The position numbers and the translations under genes are program-made. The notes under the pieces are model-generated. The model did no database searches, had not been told where the DNA came from, and worked only from the letters and a program-made list of their open reading frames with translations. This document shows, one piece after another, positions 14,148-21,391 of a stretch of DNA of 32,353 bases (positions within the stretch are counted from its first letter, which is position 1; every line of letters starts with the position of its first letter). The stretch comes from Nitrosopumilus sp. UBA526 (GTDB taxonomy: Archaea > Thermoproteota > Nitrososphaeria > Nitrososphaerales > Nitrosopumilaceae), in the NCBI GenBank assembly GCA_002506665.1, contig DAXZ01000080.1, forward strand, positions 2,108 through 34,460, read 5' to 3'.

Positions 14148-14966
14148 ATGCAAGAAGCAACAGTTGCAGAACAGCCAAACAAGATATTTACAGACGTGCG
14201 TGAAGTTGAGATTACACGTGCCATTGCCAACGAGTTTCATAGTGTACTAATGGATAGAGCAGAGTCAGATGTCATTATTATTGGCGCAGGTCCTGCAGGA
14301 CTGACAGCAAGCAGGGAGCTCTCAAATATGGGATACAAGGTACTAGTCATTGAACAAAACAACTATCTTGGTGGAGGATACTGGCTGGGAGGATACATGA
14401 TGAATCCAGTTACCGTAAGGGAGCCATCGCAAAAGATATGGGATGAGCTTGGAATTCCATACAAAAAGGTTTCAGAAGGACTGTACCTGACTCCCGGACC
14501 GCATGCCGTCTCAAAACTTATTGCAGCTGCCTGCGATGCCGGAGTAAAGTTTCTACAACTAACAAAGTTTGATGACCTAGTCATGAAGAACAACAGGGTT
14601 GTAGGAATTGTTGTTAACTGGATGCCAGTCTCAGCATTGCCACGCAACATAACATGTGTTGACCCGATAGCCTTTGAAGCCAAAATTATCATAGATGCCT
14701 CAGGACATGACTCTGTTGCCGTAAAGAGACTAGTCGACAGGGGACTAGTCGAATGGAAGGGAATGAATCCTATGCATGTCAACGAGGGTGAAGAGTATGT
14801 AGTTAACAAGACAGGAGAGGTATATCCCGGACTGATTGCCGCAGGCATGTCAGTTACAGAGACACACGGACTAGCAAGGATGGGCCCAACGTTTGGATCC
14901 ATGTTGTTCTCAGGCAAGAGAGCAGCAGAGATTACCGCGGCCAAGATCAAAGAGTTAGAAAGATAA
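14148..14966 (+). CDS. thi4: Thi4-type thiazole synthase, Cys form
   Basis: A 272-residue member of the Thi4 family, which makes the thiazole phosphate of thiamine from NAD, glycine and sulfide or a protein sulfur. The dinucleotide-binding loop is GAGPAGLTASRE (45-56), followed by E69 and the GGGYWLGGYMMNP loop. C170 in NITCVDP aligns with the catalytic cysteine that yeast Thi4 sacrifices as sulfur donor; methanogen enzymes carry His there and use free sulfide. GHDSV and the C-terminal RMGPTFGSMLFSGKRAAEI segment are typical. It is divergent from the siroheme reductase. The Cys suggests a suicidal or Cys-assisted mechanism, by family knowledge rather than proof. Confidence 0.92.
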   Translation: MQEATVAEQPNKIFTDVREVEITRAIANEFHSVLMDRAESDVIIIGAGPAGLTASRELSNMGYKVLVIEQNNYLGGGYWLGGYMMNPVTVREPSQKIWDELGIPYKKVSEGLYLTPGPHAVSKLIAAACDAGVKFLQLTKFDDLVMKNNRVVGIVVNWMPVSALPRNITCVDPIAFEAKIIIDASGHDSVAVKRLVDRGLVEWKGMNPMHVNEGEEYVVNKTGEVYPGLIAAGMSVTETHGLARMGPTFGSMLFSGKRAAEITAAKIKELER

Positions 14967-14989
14967 ACTATACAGTTACATCATATGTA

Positions 14990-15715
14990 TTGAAGATCTC
15001 AAAAATAATACTGTATGACGAGCCCATAGTTCCAGAGATTAGGATAAAAGAGACTAGGGAATTCATTGTAGAGACATTTCAAATAAATGTAGAACTGCAA
15101 AAGAACTTTTTCCAGACAGCAGGCAGCAAGATACATGAAGAGATGGAGACTATACAGGTGTCGGATTTAAAGAGACCGTTTAAGAGACACAAACTGTCAC
15201 AAGACACAGAATGCAAAGACACCCAGATACTCTATGACGGGTTTGAATTGCAAAACATGGTTTTGCGACATGTCCCTATAACGCAAGATACATTGCACAT
15301 TATCCTCACAAACAAGCTTGTTGGTACATTTGATGAAGAGGATTTTAGATACCATGCAAGGGCCCTGATTGGAGCTAATCCAACAATCATCTCAACTGCC
15401 GGAATCATAGAGGCGCCGGCAAAACCAAGACAGTTCTATCTAGACCAGATGACAGGCGTAAAAGACAGGCTTGAAAAGTACAGAGGGGAATTTCTAGAGT
15501 ATCATGACTGGCGCCTGCACGAGGTTCTGCAAGGATATGTCTTGCAATCCATACTATATTATGAGACAGGAGAGGCGTTTTGTGATACCAAGAGATGCAG
15601 GCTGTTTAATGCACACTGGCAGAGAGATCTGATTTACTCACAGATTGAAAACAAGAGTTTCTGCAACAGACATGCTGAGATTATTGACAGTCTTAGAGAT
15701 ACGCAAAATCCGTGA
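14990..15715 (+). CDS. DUF6775-like putative metallopeptidase (archaemetzincin-like, degenerate)
   Basis: 241 residues from a TTG start at 14990; the nearby ATG at 14985 runs into a stop at once. The segment LTNKLVGTFDEEDFRYHARALIGANPTIISTAGIIEAPAKPR resembles the DUF6775 family of archaeal putative metallopeptidases. The C-terminal half has C198-x4-C203-x5-H209 and C225-x2-H228, a pattern reminiscent of the structural zinc site of archaemetzincins. The classical HExxHxxG catalytic motif is not intact: only HEVLQGYVLQ is found at 177-186. It may therefore bind metal without classic protease activity. It sits 23 nt after thi4 on the same strand, with a weak TATA-like ATAAACTATA just upstream. 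I recalled the family assignment and have not tested it. Confidence 0.65.
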   Translation: MKISKIILYDEPIVPEIRIKETREFIVETFQINVELQKNFFQTAGSKIHEEMETIQVSDLKRPFKRHKLSQDTECKDTQILYDGFELQNMVLRHVPITQDTLHIILTNKLVGTFDEEDFRYHARALIGANPTIISTAGIIEAPAKPRQFYLDQMTGVKDRLEKYRGEFLEYHDWRLHEVLQGYVLQSILYYETGEAFCDTKRCRLFNAHWQRDLIYSQIENKSFCNRHAEIIDSLRDTQNP

Positions 15716-15737
15716 TCATCTCTGAACAGATATTGAC

Positions 15738-15747
15738 TTAAATTATT
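15738..15747 (+). promoter_or_regulatory. TATA-like box of thioredoxin reductase gene
   Basis: TTAAATTATT is centred about 26 nt upstream of the ATG at 15769, fitting a leaderless transcript that starts at the first of two adjacent ATGs. Confidence 0.45.
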
Positions 15748-15768
15748 GAGATACAAAGACCAAATATC

Positions 15769-16764
15769 ATGATGGCAGGAGATGCAGGCGCAGCGGTTCT
15801 TGAGACACGAGACGATGCACCAAAGGTGCCAGAGAAGAAAAAGACAAAGTTTGATGTAATTATAATTGGTGCAGGCCCTTCAGGATATACTGCAGGAATC
15901 TACTGTTCACGGGCAGGATACGATACCCTGATACTGTCAGGAATATTGCCTGGAGGACAGCTTGTAAACACCACAGAAGTTGAGAACTATCCCGGATTTG
16001 AGAACGGCATCATGGGCCCTGACTTGATGATAGACATGCGAAAACAGTCCCAGAGAATGGGGACTACCATCATTGACGATGTGGCAGCAGACGTGGACTT
16101 TAGACGAAGGCCTCTAAAGGTACTAACTGCATCAGAGGAATATGAAGGGCGTGCAGTTATCATTGCAACAGGTGCAAATCCAAGAAAGCTTGGTTTAGAA
16201 GGAGAAGAAAAATTTGCTGGCAGAGGAGTATCTTACTGTGCGACTTGTGATGGTCCATTCTTTAGAGACCAGGAGATAATTGTTGTAGGAGGCGGGGATT
16301 CGGCAATCGAGGAGGCAACGTTTCTTACAAAGTTTGCTACAAATGTTCATCTAGTTCACAGAAGAGAGGAGCTGCGTGCCAGCAAGATAATGCAAAAGAG
16401 GGCACAAGATAATGAAAAGATAGTGTTCCATTGGAATTCAATAGTAACTGAGATCAAGGGGGATCAAAAGATGCGGCAGGTTGTATTAAAGAATCTAAAG
16501 ACAGACGTAGAGACGACACACAATGCCGGAGGACTGTTTGTTGCAATCGGACACACGCCAAACACACAGATGTTTCATGGTCAAATTGATTTAGATGGTG
16601 ATGGATATATCACACTAGAGGAGAGGACCCGCACCAATGTAGAGGGGGTATTTGCGGCAGGAGATGTTCATGACAAGAGGTATAGACAGGCAGTCACAGC
16701 CGCTGCCTTTGGATGTATGGCCGCAATAGATGTTGACAAGTATCTCACAGAGAAGCCGCAATAG
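15769..16764 (+). CDS. trxB: thioredoxin-disulfide reductase
   Basis: A 331-residue low-molecular-weight flavoprotein that reduces thioredoxin. The FAD loop is GAGPSGYTAG (34-43), the redox pair is C157-A-T-C160 in SYCATCDGPFF, the NAD(P) loop is GGGDSAIEEA, and the FAD-ribityl motif is TNVEGVFAAGDV near the C-terminus. The NAD(P)-side sequence HRREELRASK keeps the HRR of NADPH-type enzymes. A charged extension of about 27 residues precedes the FAD domain and is absent from bacterial TrxB. It converges with the cysteine synthase gene, 9 nt apart. It should supply reductant to thiol enzymes nearby. Confidence 0.94.
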   Translation: MMAGDAGAAVLETRDDAPKVPEKKKTKFDVIIIGAGPSGYTAGIYCSRAGYDTLILSGILPGGQLVNTTEVENYPGFENGIMGPDLMIDMRKQSQRMGTTIIDDVAADVDFRRRPLKVLTASEEYEGRAVIIATGANPRKLGLEGEEKFAGRGVSYCATCDGPFFRDQEIIVVGGGDSAIEEATFLTKFATNVHLVHRREELRASKIMQKRAQDNEKIVFHWNSIVTEIKGDQKMRQVVLKNLKTDVETTHNAGGLFVAIGHTPNTQMFHGQIDLDGDGYITLEERTRTNVEGVFAAGDVHDKRYRQAVTAAAFGCMAAIDVDKYLTEKPQ

Positions 16765-16773
16765 AGTCCCCCC

Positions 16774-17763
16774 CTAGTATGCCAGTTCAGACATGTGTCT
16801 TGCGTTTTTGAGCGAGTCATCAAATTCATTCTCAGTCATTATATCATGTGTTGCATATACACTCTTGAATTTTCTCCCGTCATCTGCAAAGATGCCTACA
16901 ATGCAGGCATCTCCGGAGACGGGATATTTTTTCATGCATGCATACACTGCTGCCGAAGACGGACTAATTAGGAGCCTGTCTTTTGCAAATACCTCCCTGA
17001 CCACAGAGAACGCCTCGGCATTGCTGACAGATACCCAGTCATCAACTATGTTTTCTCTCTTCAAAAATAGGTCTGGTTTTGCAGATTCCTCAAAGTTTCT
17101 CCACCCCTGAATCAGGTGATTTTGTTGCGGCTGGCAGCCAATGATCTTGACATTGGGATTTTTTTCCTTGAGAAATGTTCCTACACCTGTAATTGTACCG
17201 CCGGTGCCAACACCGGTAAAGAAATGGGTTATTTTTCCATCAGTTTGATTCCAGAGCTCAGGGCCTGTCCCCGCATAATGTCCTTTAAAGTTGGCCTCAT
17301 TGGCATACTGGTTTGGAGAATAGTATGTGTCTGGTCTAGAAGACGCAATGGATGTGGCAAGTGCAATGCTTTGATCGGTTCCTGCGCCAACCTTGGGACA
17401 TAGATCATCGCTGGTCTCAAATAGTTTGGCCCCAAGATTCCGAATTATATCCTTAGTCTCGTTGCTTGCCTTTTCTGGAATGACAATCTCGACTTTGTAA
17501 CCTAGAATGTTTGCAATTCCAGTCAGTGCTATGCCTGTGTTGCCTGATGTTGGTTCAATGATTATGCTCTTGCCTTTGGTAAGAATTCCCCTCTCCTCAC
17601 CGTCCTTTATCATCCAGTATGCGGCCCTGTCCTTTACCGAACCAAATGGATTATGTCCTTCGAGTTTTGCAAGATATTTTGCACCATCACAAGACAACGA
17701 GTCTAGATGTACAAGAGGAGTATTGCCTACACGATTAAGTACGTCTGTGTCAGATATGGTCAT
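16774..17763 (-). CDS. cysteine synthase (PLP-dependent O-acetylserine sulfhydrylase type)
   Basis: A 329-residue fold-type II PLP enzyme of the CysK/CysM group. K44 in NPFGSVKDRAAY is the PLP lysine, PTSGNTGIA (71-79) binds the substrate carboxylate, and GVGTGGTITGVG (184-195) is the phosphate loop. It forms cysteine from an activated serine and sulfide. Whether the acceptor is O-acetylserine or O-phosphoserine cannot be settled by eye; no serine acetyltransferase is in the window. It starts 7 nt after the stop of the TusA-like carrier, so the two form an operon. Confidence 0.9.
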   Translation of the reverse strand: MTISDTDVLNRVGNTPLVHLDSLSCDGAKYLAKLEGHNPFGSVKDRAAYWMIKDGEERGILTKGKSIIIEPTSGNTGIALTGIANILGYKVEIVIPEKASNETKDIIRNLGAKLFETSDDLCPKVGAGTDQSIALATSIASSRPDTYYSPNQYANEANFKGHYAGTGPELWNQTDGKITHFFTGVGTGGTITGVGTFLKEKNPNVKIIGCQPQQNHLIQGWRNFEESAKPDLFLKRENIVDDWVSVSNAEAFSVVREVFAKDRLLISPSSAAVYACMKKYPVSGDACIVGIFADDGRKFKSVYATHDIMTENEFDDSLKNARHMSELAY

Positions 17764-17770
17764 GACTGAA

Positions 17771-18007
17771 TTATTTCACCTTTTTAATTCTAAATGTAAT
17801 GATTTTGCCGTCCTTTGAGACGTCTAGTAACTCGTGACCGTTTCTTGTAACCCATCTTGAGATATCCTCCTCAGCTGCAGGATCATCAGCGGAGACAGTT
17901 AGAATTTGGCCGACATTCATTTTCTCGATTTCAATCTTTGTTCTAAATACAGGCTCAGGACAGAACAGCCCGGTCATGTCTAGTTTTTTTTCATCAGTCT
18001 CTGACAT
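17771..18007 (-). CDS. TusA/SirA-like sulfur carrier protein
   Basis: 78 residues, a single TusA-fold domain. C16 in GLFCPEPVF is the conserved persulfide-bearing cysteine of the CPxP motif. In other organisms these proteins accept sulfane sulfur from rhodanese or cysteine desulfurase and pass it to tRNA thiolation, molybdopterin or sulfur-oxidation enzymes. It is the first gene of a two-gene operon with cysteine synthase, and a tandem rhodanese lies about 6 kb away, which together suggest intracellular sulfur relay. The acceptor is unknown. Confidence 0.88.
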   Translation of the reverse strand: MSETDEKKLDMTGLFCPEPVFRTKIEIEKMNVGQILTVSADDPAAEEDISRWVTRNGHELLDVSKDGKIITFRIKKVK

Positions 18008-18081
18008 TAGTATAACTATTTGATATAGGACTGTCTGTCATATTAAAAGCTATTTGAGTTTAGGTTGTTTCCATGTCAGAA

Positions 18082-18807
18082 TTATCTAAAGAGATCCTCA
18101 TGTTCGGGACGAATCATCTCATCAATGGAACAGTCTTTGGACTTGAAATTATAACCACGAATGATTGCAACAGGGCACTTTAGGGATTTTCCCATAACTA
18201 GTTCTGATGCAGCAGAGAGCTCATCTGCAATTGCAATGGCAGTAACGCGCAAGACTTTGTCAAAAGAGTCAAGTGTTCCGGCATAGTCTAGGATTGGGGC
18301 AATGCCGGCGATTCCTATTGCATGATTGGTTTGACCCAGTCTAAAAGGACGGCCTAGGGTATCAGAGATGATTACTGCTACATTTTTTCCTGACTGCTCT
18401 GAAATTTTGTTTCTGATTCTCTGTGCTGACACATCAGAGTTTACAGGTAACAGTGTTGCATGACCTTCCTTGATATTGCTCTCATCTATTCCGGCATTGG
18501 CGCAAATTAATCCACTACGAGTCTCAACTATCAGTACACCGTTGCCCATTCGGACGATTCGCTTGGATTCAGACAGTATCAACTCTATAATTTTAGGATC
18601 CTTGTGATACTGTGAGCCAATACCTATTGCCAGCAGAGAAGGAGTGACAGTAGATAGGTCTATCATACGGCCTTCTTGTTTTGATATGATCTTTTGCGCA
18701 ATTACTAGGATATCGCCGTCATCTAACATTTCAGAGCGTGTTATTATATCACAGAGATCATCAGATGGCACTATCTCTTTTTTGATATGAATCGGGAGTA
18801 TTTCCAA
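18082..18807 (-). CDS. cofE: coenzyme F420-0:L-glutamate ligase
   Basis: 241 residues, the usual length of CofE, which adds gamma-linked glutamates to F420-0 using GTP. Diagnostic stretches are DGDILVIAQKIISKQEGR near the N-terminus, VLIVETRSGLICANAGIDESN in the middle, and VIISDTLGRPFRLGQTNHAIG with the metal-binding Asp. The start is TTG at 18807. F420 is used by redox enzymes in ammonia-oxidising archaea. No other cof gene lies in the window, so this step is encoded apart from the rest of the pathway here. Confidence 0.92.
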   Translation of the reverse strand: MEILPIHIKKEIVPSDDLCDIITRSEMLDDGDILVIAQKIISKQEGRMIDLSTVTPSLLAIGIGSQYHKDPKIIELILSESKRIVRMGNGVLIVETRSGLICANAGIDESNIKEGHATLLPVNSDVSAQRIRNKISEQSGKNVAVIISDTLGRPFRLGQTNHAIGIAGIAPILDYAGTLDSFDKVLRVTAIAIADELSAASELVMGKSLKCPVAIIRGYNFKSKDCSIDEMIRPEHEDLFR

Positions 18808-18841
18808 GTACCATACACCATATCATACACTACAAAATTGT

Positions 18842-19492
18842 TTAGGCAGGACGTACAGTCTCTAGTTCTAGTTTATAGTGCTTGTTGATGATATCAAGTA
18901 TTTTGGAGAGATCCTTCTCCTCCAAGGTTGCGGCCGCCATATCCTTGACCACGTCTTGGGCACGATAAGCAATACCTAGTTCGCAGATATCAAACAGCTT
19001 GACATCGTTTGCACCGTCCACCACACAGACAATGTCTTCTTTCTTCTCACCCCATTCCTCAATCTTTGTTCTTGCGGATTTTGACTTGTCAGAGTCGACA
19101 TTGATGGTGACACCGTCAAGTTTTCCGTCTTTGAATATCAATTCATTTGAGTAGACATAGTCTAGTCCCAGTTCTTTTTGCAGTCGGTGCATCATCAGGG
19201 TAAACCCCCCAGATATTGCCATCAGTCTCCATCCGGCAGCTTTGAGCACTCTGCAGGCCTCCCTTGCGCCAGTCATGATTGGCAGTGTATCGGCCACATC
19301 TTGGCATGTCTTCTCATCAAGACCTCTAAGCGCCTCAACTCTCGTTCGCAGTCCTTCCTCCCAGTCGATCTTGCCTTGGATTCCCTGTTTTGTAATTTCC
19401 CAGATCTCGTCTTCCTTGTGGATCTTTTCTGCCAGTATAGGAAGGTATTCTTCATCATACAAGACACCTTCAACATCAAAGATTACGAGCAC
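18842..19492 (-). CDS. HAD-family phosphatase, SerB-like
   Basis: A 216-residue HAD hydrolase of the phosphoserine phosphatase subgroup. Motif I is DVEGVLYD: the nucleophile is D6, but the usual second Asp is E8 and the Thr after the Gly is Val, so it departs from DxDGT. Motif II is S94 in ISGGF, motif III probably lies in the SKSARTKIEEW segment, and motif IV is DGAND (D159, D163). The cap between 15 and 75 is helical, as in SerB. Phosphoserine phosphatase is the nearest role and would suit the serine/cysteine context, but the altered motif I makes the substrate uncertain. Confidence 0.75.
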   Translation of the reverse strand: MLVIFDVEGVLYDEEYLPILAEKIHKEDEIWEITKQGIQGKIDWEEGLRTRVEALRGLDEKTCQDVADTLPIMTGAREACRVLKAAGWRLMAISGGFTLMMHRLQKELGLDYVYSNELIFKDGKLDGVTINVDSDKSKSARTKIEEWGEKKEDIVCVVDGANDVKLFDICELGIAYRAQDVVKDMAAATLEEKDLSKILDIINKHYKLELETVRPA

Positions 19493-19514
19493 AACTGACT
19501 TGGCAAAAACCGCT

Positions 19515-19525
19515 AATTATATAAG
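19515..19525 (-). promoter_or_regulatory. TATA box of the HAD phosphatase gene
   Basis: The minus strand reads CTTATATAATT, a near-consensus archaeal TATA box about 28 nt upstream of the ATG at 19492. Being nearly palindromic, it could also be read on the other strand, but the distance to the divergent gene (about 60 nt) fits less well. Confidence 0.55.
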
Positions 19526-19582
19526 TTCTTTTTTAGATCAAAGAATCGTTAGTAATAAATCACCGATTTGAATGTGTTAGAT

Positions 19583-19867
19583 ATGGACGAACTAGAACAT
19601 AGATTTGAAGTAGACATCAAAGTAAGAGAGGAGAAACAGAGACTTACCGGGGATGTCAAGCAAGTACTAAAAGCTGCAGGACTCATAGATGAAAAGGGCA
19701 AGTTAAAGCTAAAGGGAGCCAGTCCAAAGATGCTCAAAAAGATGAAACAAGAGTTTGTAGACTGTCCAGTAATAAAGACAGACATTCATTTCATACAGTG
19801 TTTTGTGTGTCCAAACTTTCAGAGCAGGGTGATGGGCAAGGTGCTTTGCAAAGGTAGCGAGTTGTAA
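19583..19867 (+). CDS. small conserved-looking protein with Cys motif (unknown)
   Basis: 94 residues from the ATG at 19583; an in-frame TTG at 19568 would add five. A TATA-like AGTAATAAAT (19551-19560) sits about 27 nt before 19583 and favours the ATG. The N-terminal half is charged and helical (MDELEHRFEVDIKVREEKQR, then DEKGKLKLKGASPKMLKKMK). The C-terminal half has four cysteines (DCPV, QCFVCPNF, LCKG), a possible small metal site. It is divergent from the HAD gene and lies 54 nt before ProRS. Function unknown. Confidence 0.6.
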   Translation: MDELEHRFEVDIKVREEKQRLTGDVKQVLKAAGLIDEKGKLKLKGASPKMLKKMKQEFVDCPVIKTDIHFIQCFVCPNFQSRVMGKVLCKGSEL

Positions 19868-19890
19868 ATATTGATTTGTCACGAAAGGCT

Positions 19891-19900
19891 CATTAATTAA
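19891..19900 (+). promoter_or_regulatory. TATA-like box supporting the TTG start of proS
   Basis: CATTAATTAA is centred about 26 nt upstream of the TTG at 19922, supporting that codon as the start of a leaderless message. Confidence 0.5.
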
Positions 19901-19921
19901 GCTCGTTGAGGGAATTCTGGT

Positions 19922-21355
19922 TTGGAAGACGTAGGAATTACAGTTTCAAAGGATGAGGACTTTAGCGAGTGGTACACGCAGGTGGTTCTCAAGGCGGAAC
20001 TTGCAGACTATGCCCCAGTGAAAGGACTGATTGTTCTCAGGCCAGACGGGTACTCTATCTGGGAGTCACTCAGAGCCACGTTTGATAAAAAGTTTGCAAA
20101 AAATGGAATTAGAAATGGGTTTCTGCCAATACTGATTCCAGAGTCGCTACTTGGAAAGGAACAAAAACACTTTGCAGGATTTAATCCAGAGGTCTTTTGG
20201 GTCACGCATTCTGGAACCAACAAAGTCGGCGACAGGCTTGCACTACGACCGACATCAGAGACACTAGCATACACATTGTATTCAAAGTGGATTCAGAGCT
20301 GGAGGGATTTACCATTAAAGATTAACTTTTGGAACACAGCTTTGAGAGCAGAGATCAAGGCGACAAAACCATTTCTTAGAACCTCAGAATTTTTGTGGCA
20401 GGAAGGCCACACAGTACATGCCACAAAGGAGGAAGCGGAGACTGAGGTGACAAAGATGCTCAAAGTGTACGAGAATACTGTAGAAGAAGAGTTGGCAATA
20501 CCTGTGGTCACAGGAAAGAAGAGTGAGAAGGAGAAATTTGTAGGCGCAGAATATACCACTACGATGGAGTCAATCATGCCAGACGGAAAGGCACTACAGA
20601 TGGGAACATCTCATTTTTTGGGACAGAACTTTTCAAAACCCTTTGATGTCAAATTTGCAGACAAAGACAACGTGGAGCACTTTGCATGGCAGACATCATG
20701 GGGAGTCTCATGGAGACTCATTGGCGCAATGATAATGGTACACGGGGACGACCGTGGGCTTGTACTACCACCAAAGGTGGCACCGACGCAGGTGGTAATC
20801 ATACCAATTTATGGTGATAAAACAAAAAATGTCATACTAGCAAAGTCCAAAGAGATAAGAGAACTCCTTGAATCAAAGAGTGTCAGAGTACACATAGATG
20901 ACAGAGACGAGTTATCACCGGGATTCAAGTTTAATGACTGGGAGTTGCGGGGGGTGCCCTTACGAATAGAGCTTGGTCCAAGAGACATTGAGAGACAGAG
21001 CATGGTTGTCGCAAAAAGATACAACGGTAAAAAGACTGACCTGGGCTGGGCAGATATTGAAAAGATACCTGTAATTCTAGATGAGATACAGTCAGATATG
21101 CTCAGAGTGGCAAGAGAGGCTGCAAAGAGCAGAACAGTTGAGATAACAGACTATGCAGAGTTAAAGTCAGGAATTGAGGAGGGGGGGTTCTTTAATGCCC
21201 CCTGGTGCGGAAGAGTGGAATGCGAAGAAAAGATAAAAGAAGAGACAGGAGCAGATATCAGAGTAATTCCGTTTGAGAGTAAAGAGACAGGCAGTAGATG
21301 CGTCTATTGCCAAGAGCCAAGTACCTGCATTCCAATCTTTGCAAGGGGATACTAG
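19922..21355 (+). CDS. proS: prolyl-tRNA synthetase, archaeal/eukaryotic type
   Basis: A 477-residue class II synthetase charging tRNA-Pro. Class II motif 2 is FLRTSEFLWQEGHT and motif 3 lies in SWGVSWRLIGAMIMVHGDDRG. The anticodon-binding domain follows (QVVIIPIYG...). The C-terminal zinc-type domain has WCGRVECEEK and CVYCQEPS, and the chain ends in FARGY with the C-terminal tyrosine typical of the short archaeal/eukaryotic-like form. No bacterial editing insertion is present. It starts at TTG 19922 and is followed 36 nt later by egtB with its own TATA-like box. Confidence 0.95.
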   Translation: MEDVGITVSKDEDFSEWYTQVVLKAELADYAPVKGLIVLRPDGYSIWESLRATFDKKFAKNGIRNGFLPILIPESLLGKEQKHFAGFNPEVFWVTHSGTNKVGDRLALRPTSETLAYTLYSKWIQSWRDLPLKINFWNTALRAEIKATKPFLRTSEFLWQEGHTVHATKEEAETEVTKMLKVYENTVEEELAIPVVTGKKSEKEKFVGAEYTTTMESIMPDGKALQMGTSHFLGQNFSKPFDVKFADKDNVEHFAWQTSWGVSWRLIGAMIMVHGDDRGLVLPPKVAPTQVVIIPIYGDKTKNVILAKSKEIRELLESKSVRVHIDDRDELSPGFKFNDWELRGVPLRIELGPRDIERQSMVVAKRYNGKKTDLGWADIEKIPVILDEIQSDMLRVAREAAKSRTVEITDYAELKSGIEEGGFFNAPWCGRVECEEKIKEETGADIRVIPFESKETGSRCVYCQEPSTCIPIFARGY

Positions 21356-21361
21356 ACAGAG

Positions 21362-21370
21362 ATAATAATA
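21362..21370 (+). promoter_or_regulatory. TATA-like box of egtB
   Basis: ATAATAATA lies about 26 nt upstream of the ATG at 21392, between the proS stop and egtB. It suggests that egtB has its own leaderless promoter even though it follows proS closely. Confidence 0.4.
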
Positions 21371-21391
21371 GAGCCAAGATAGTTTTTCACA

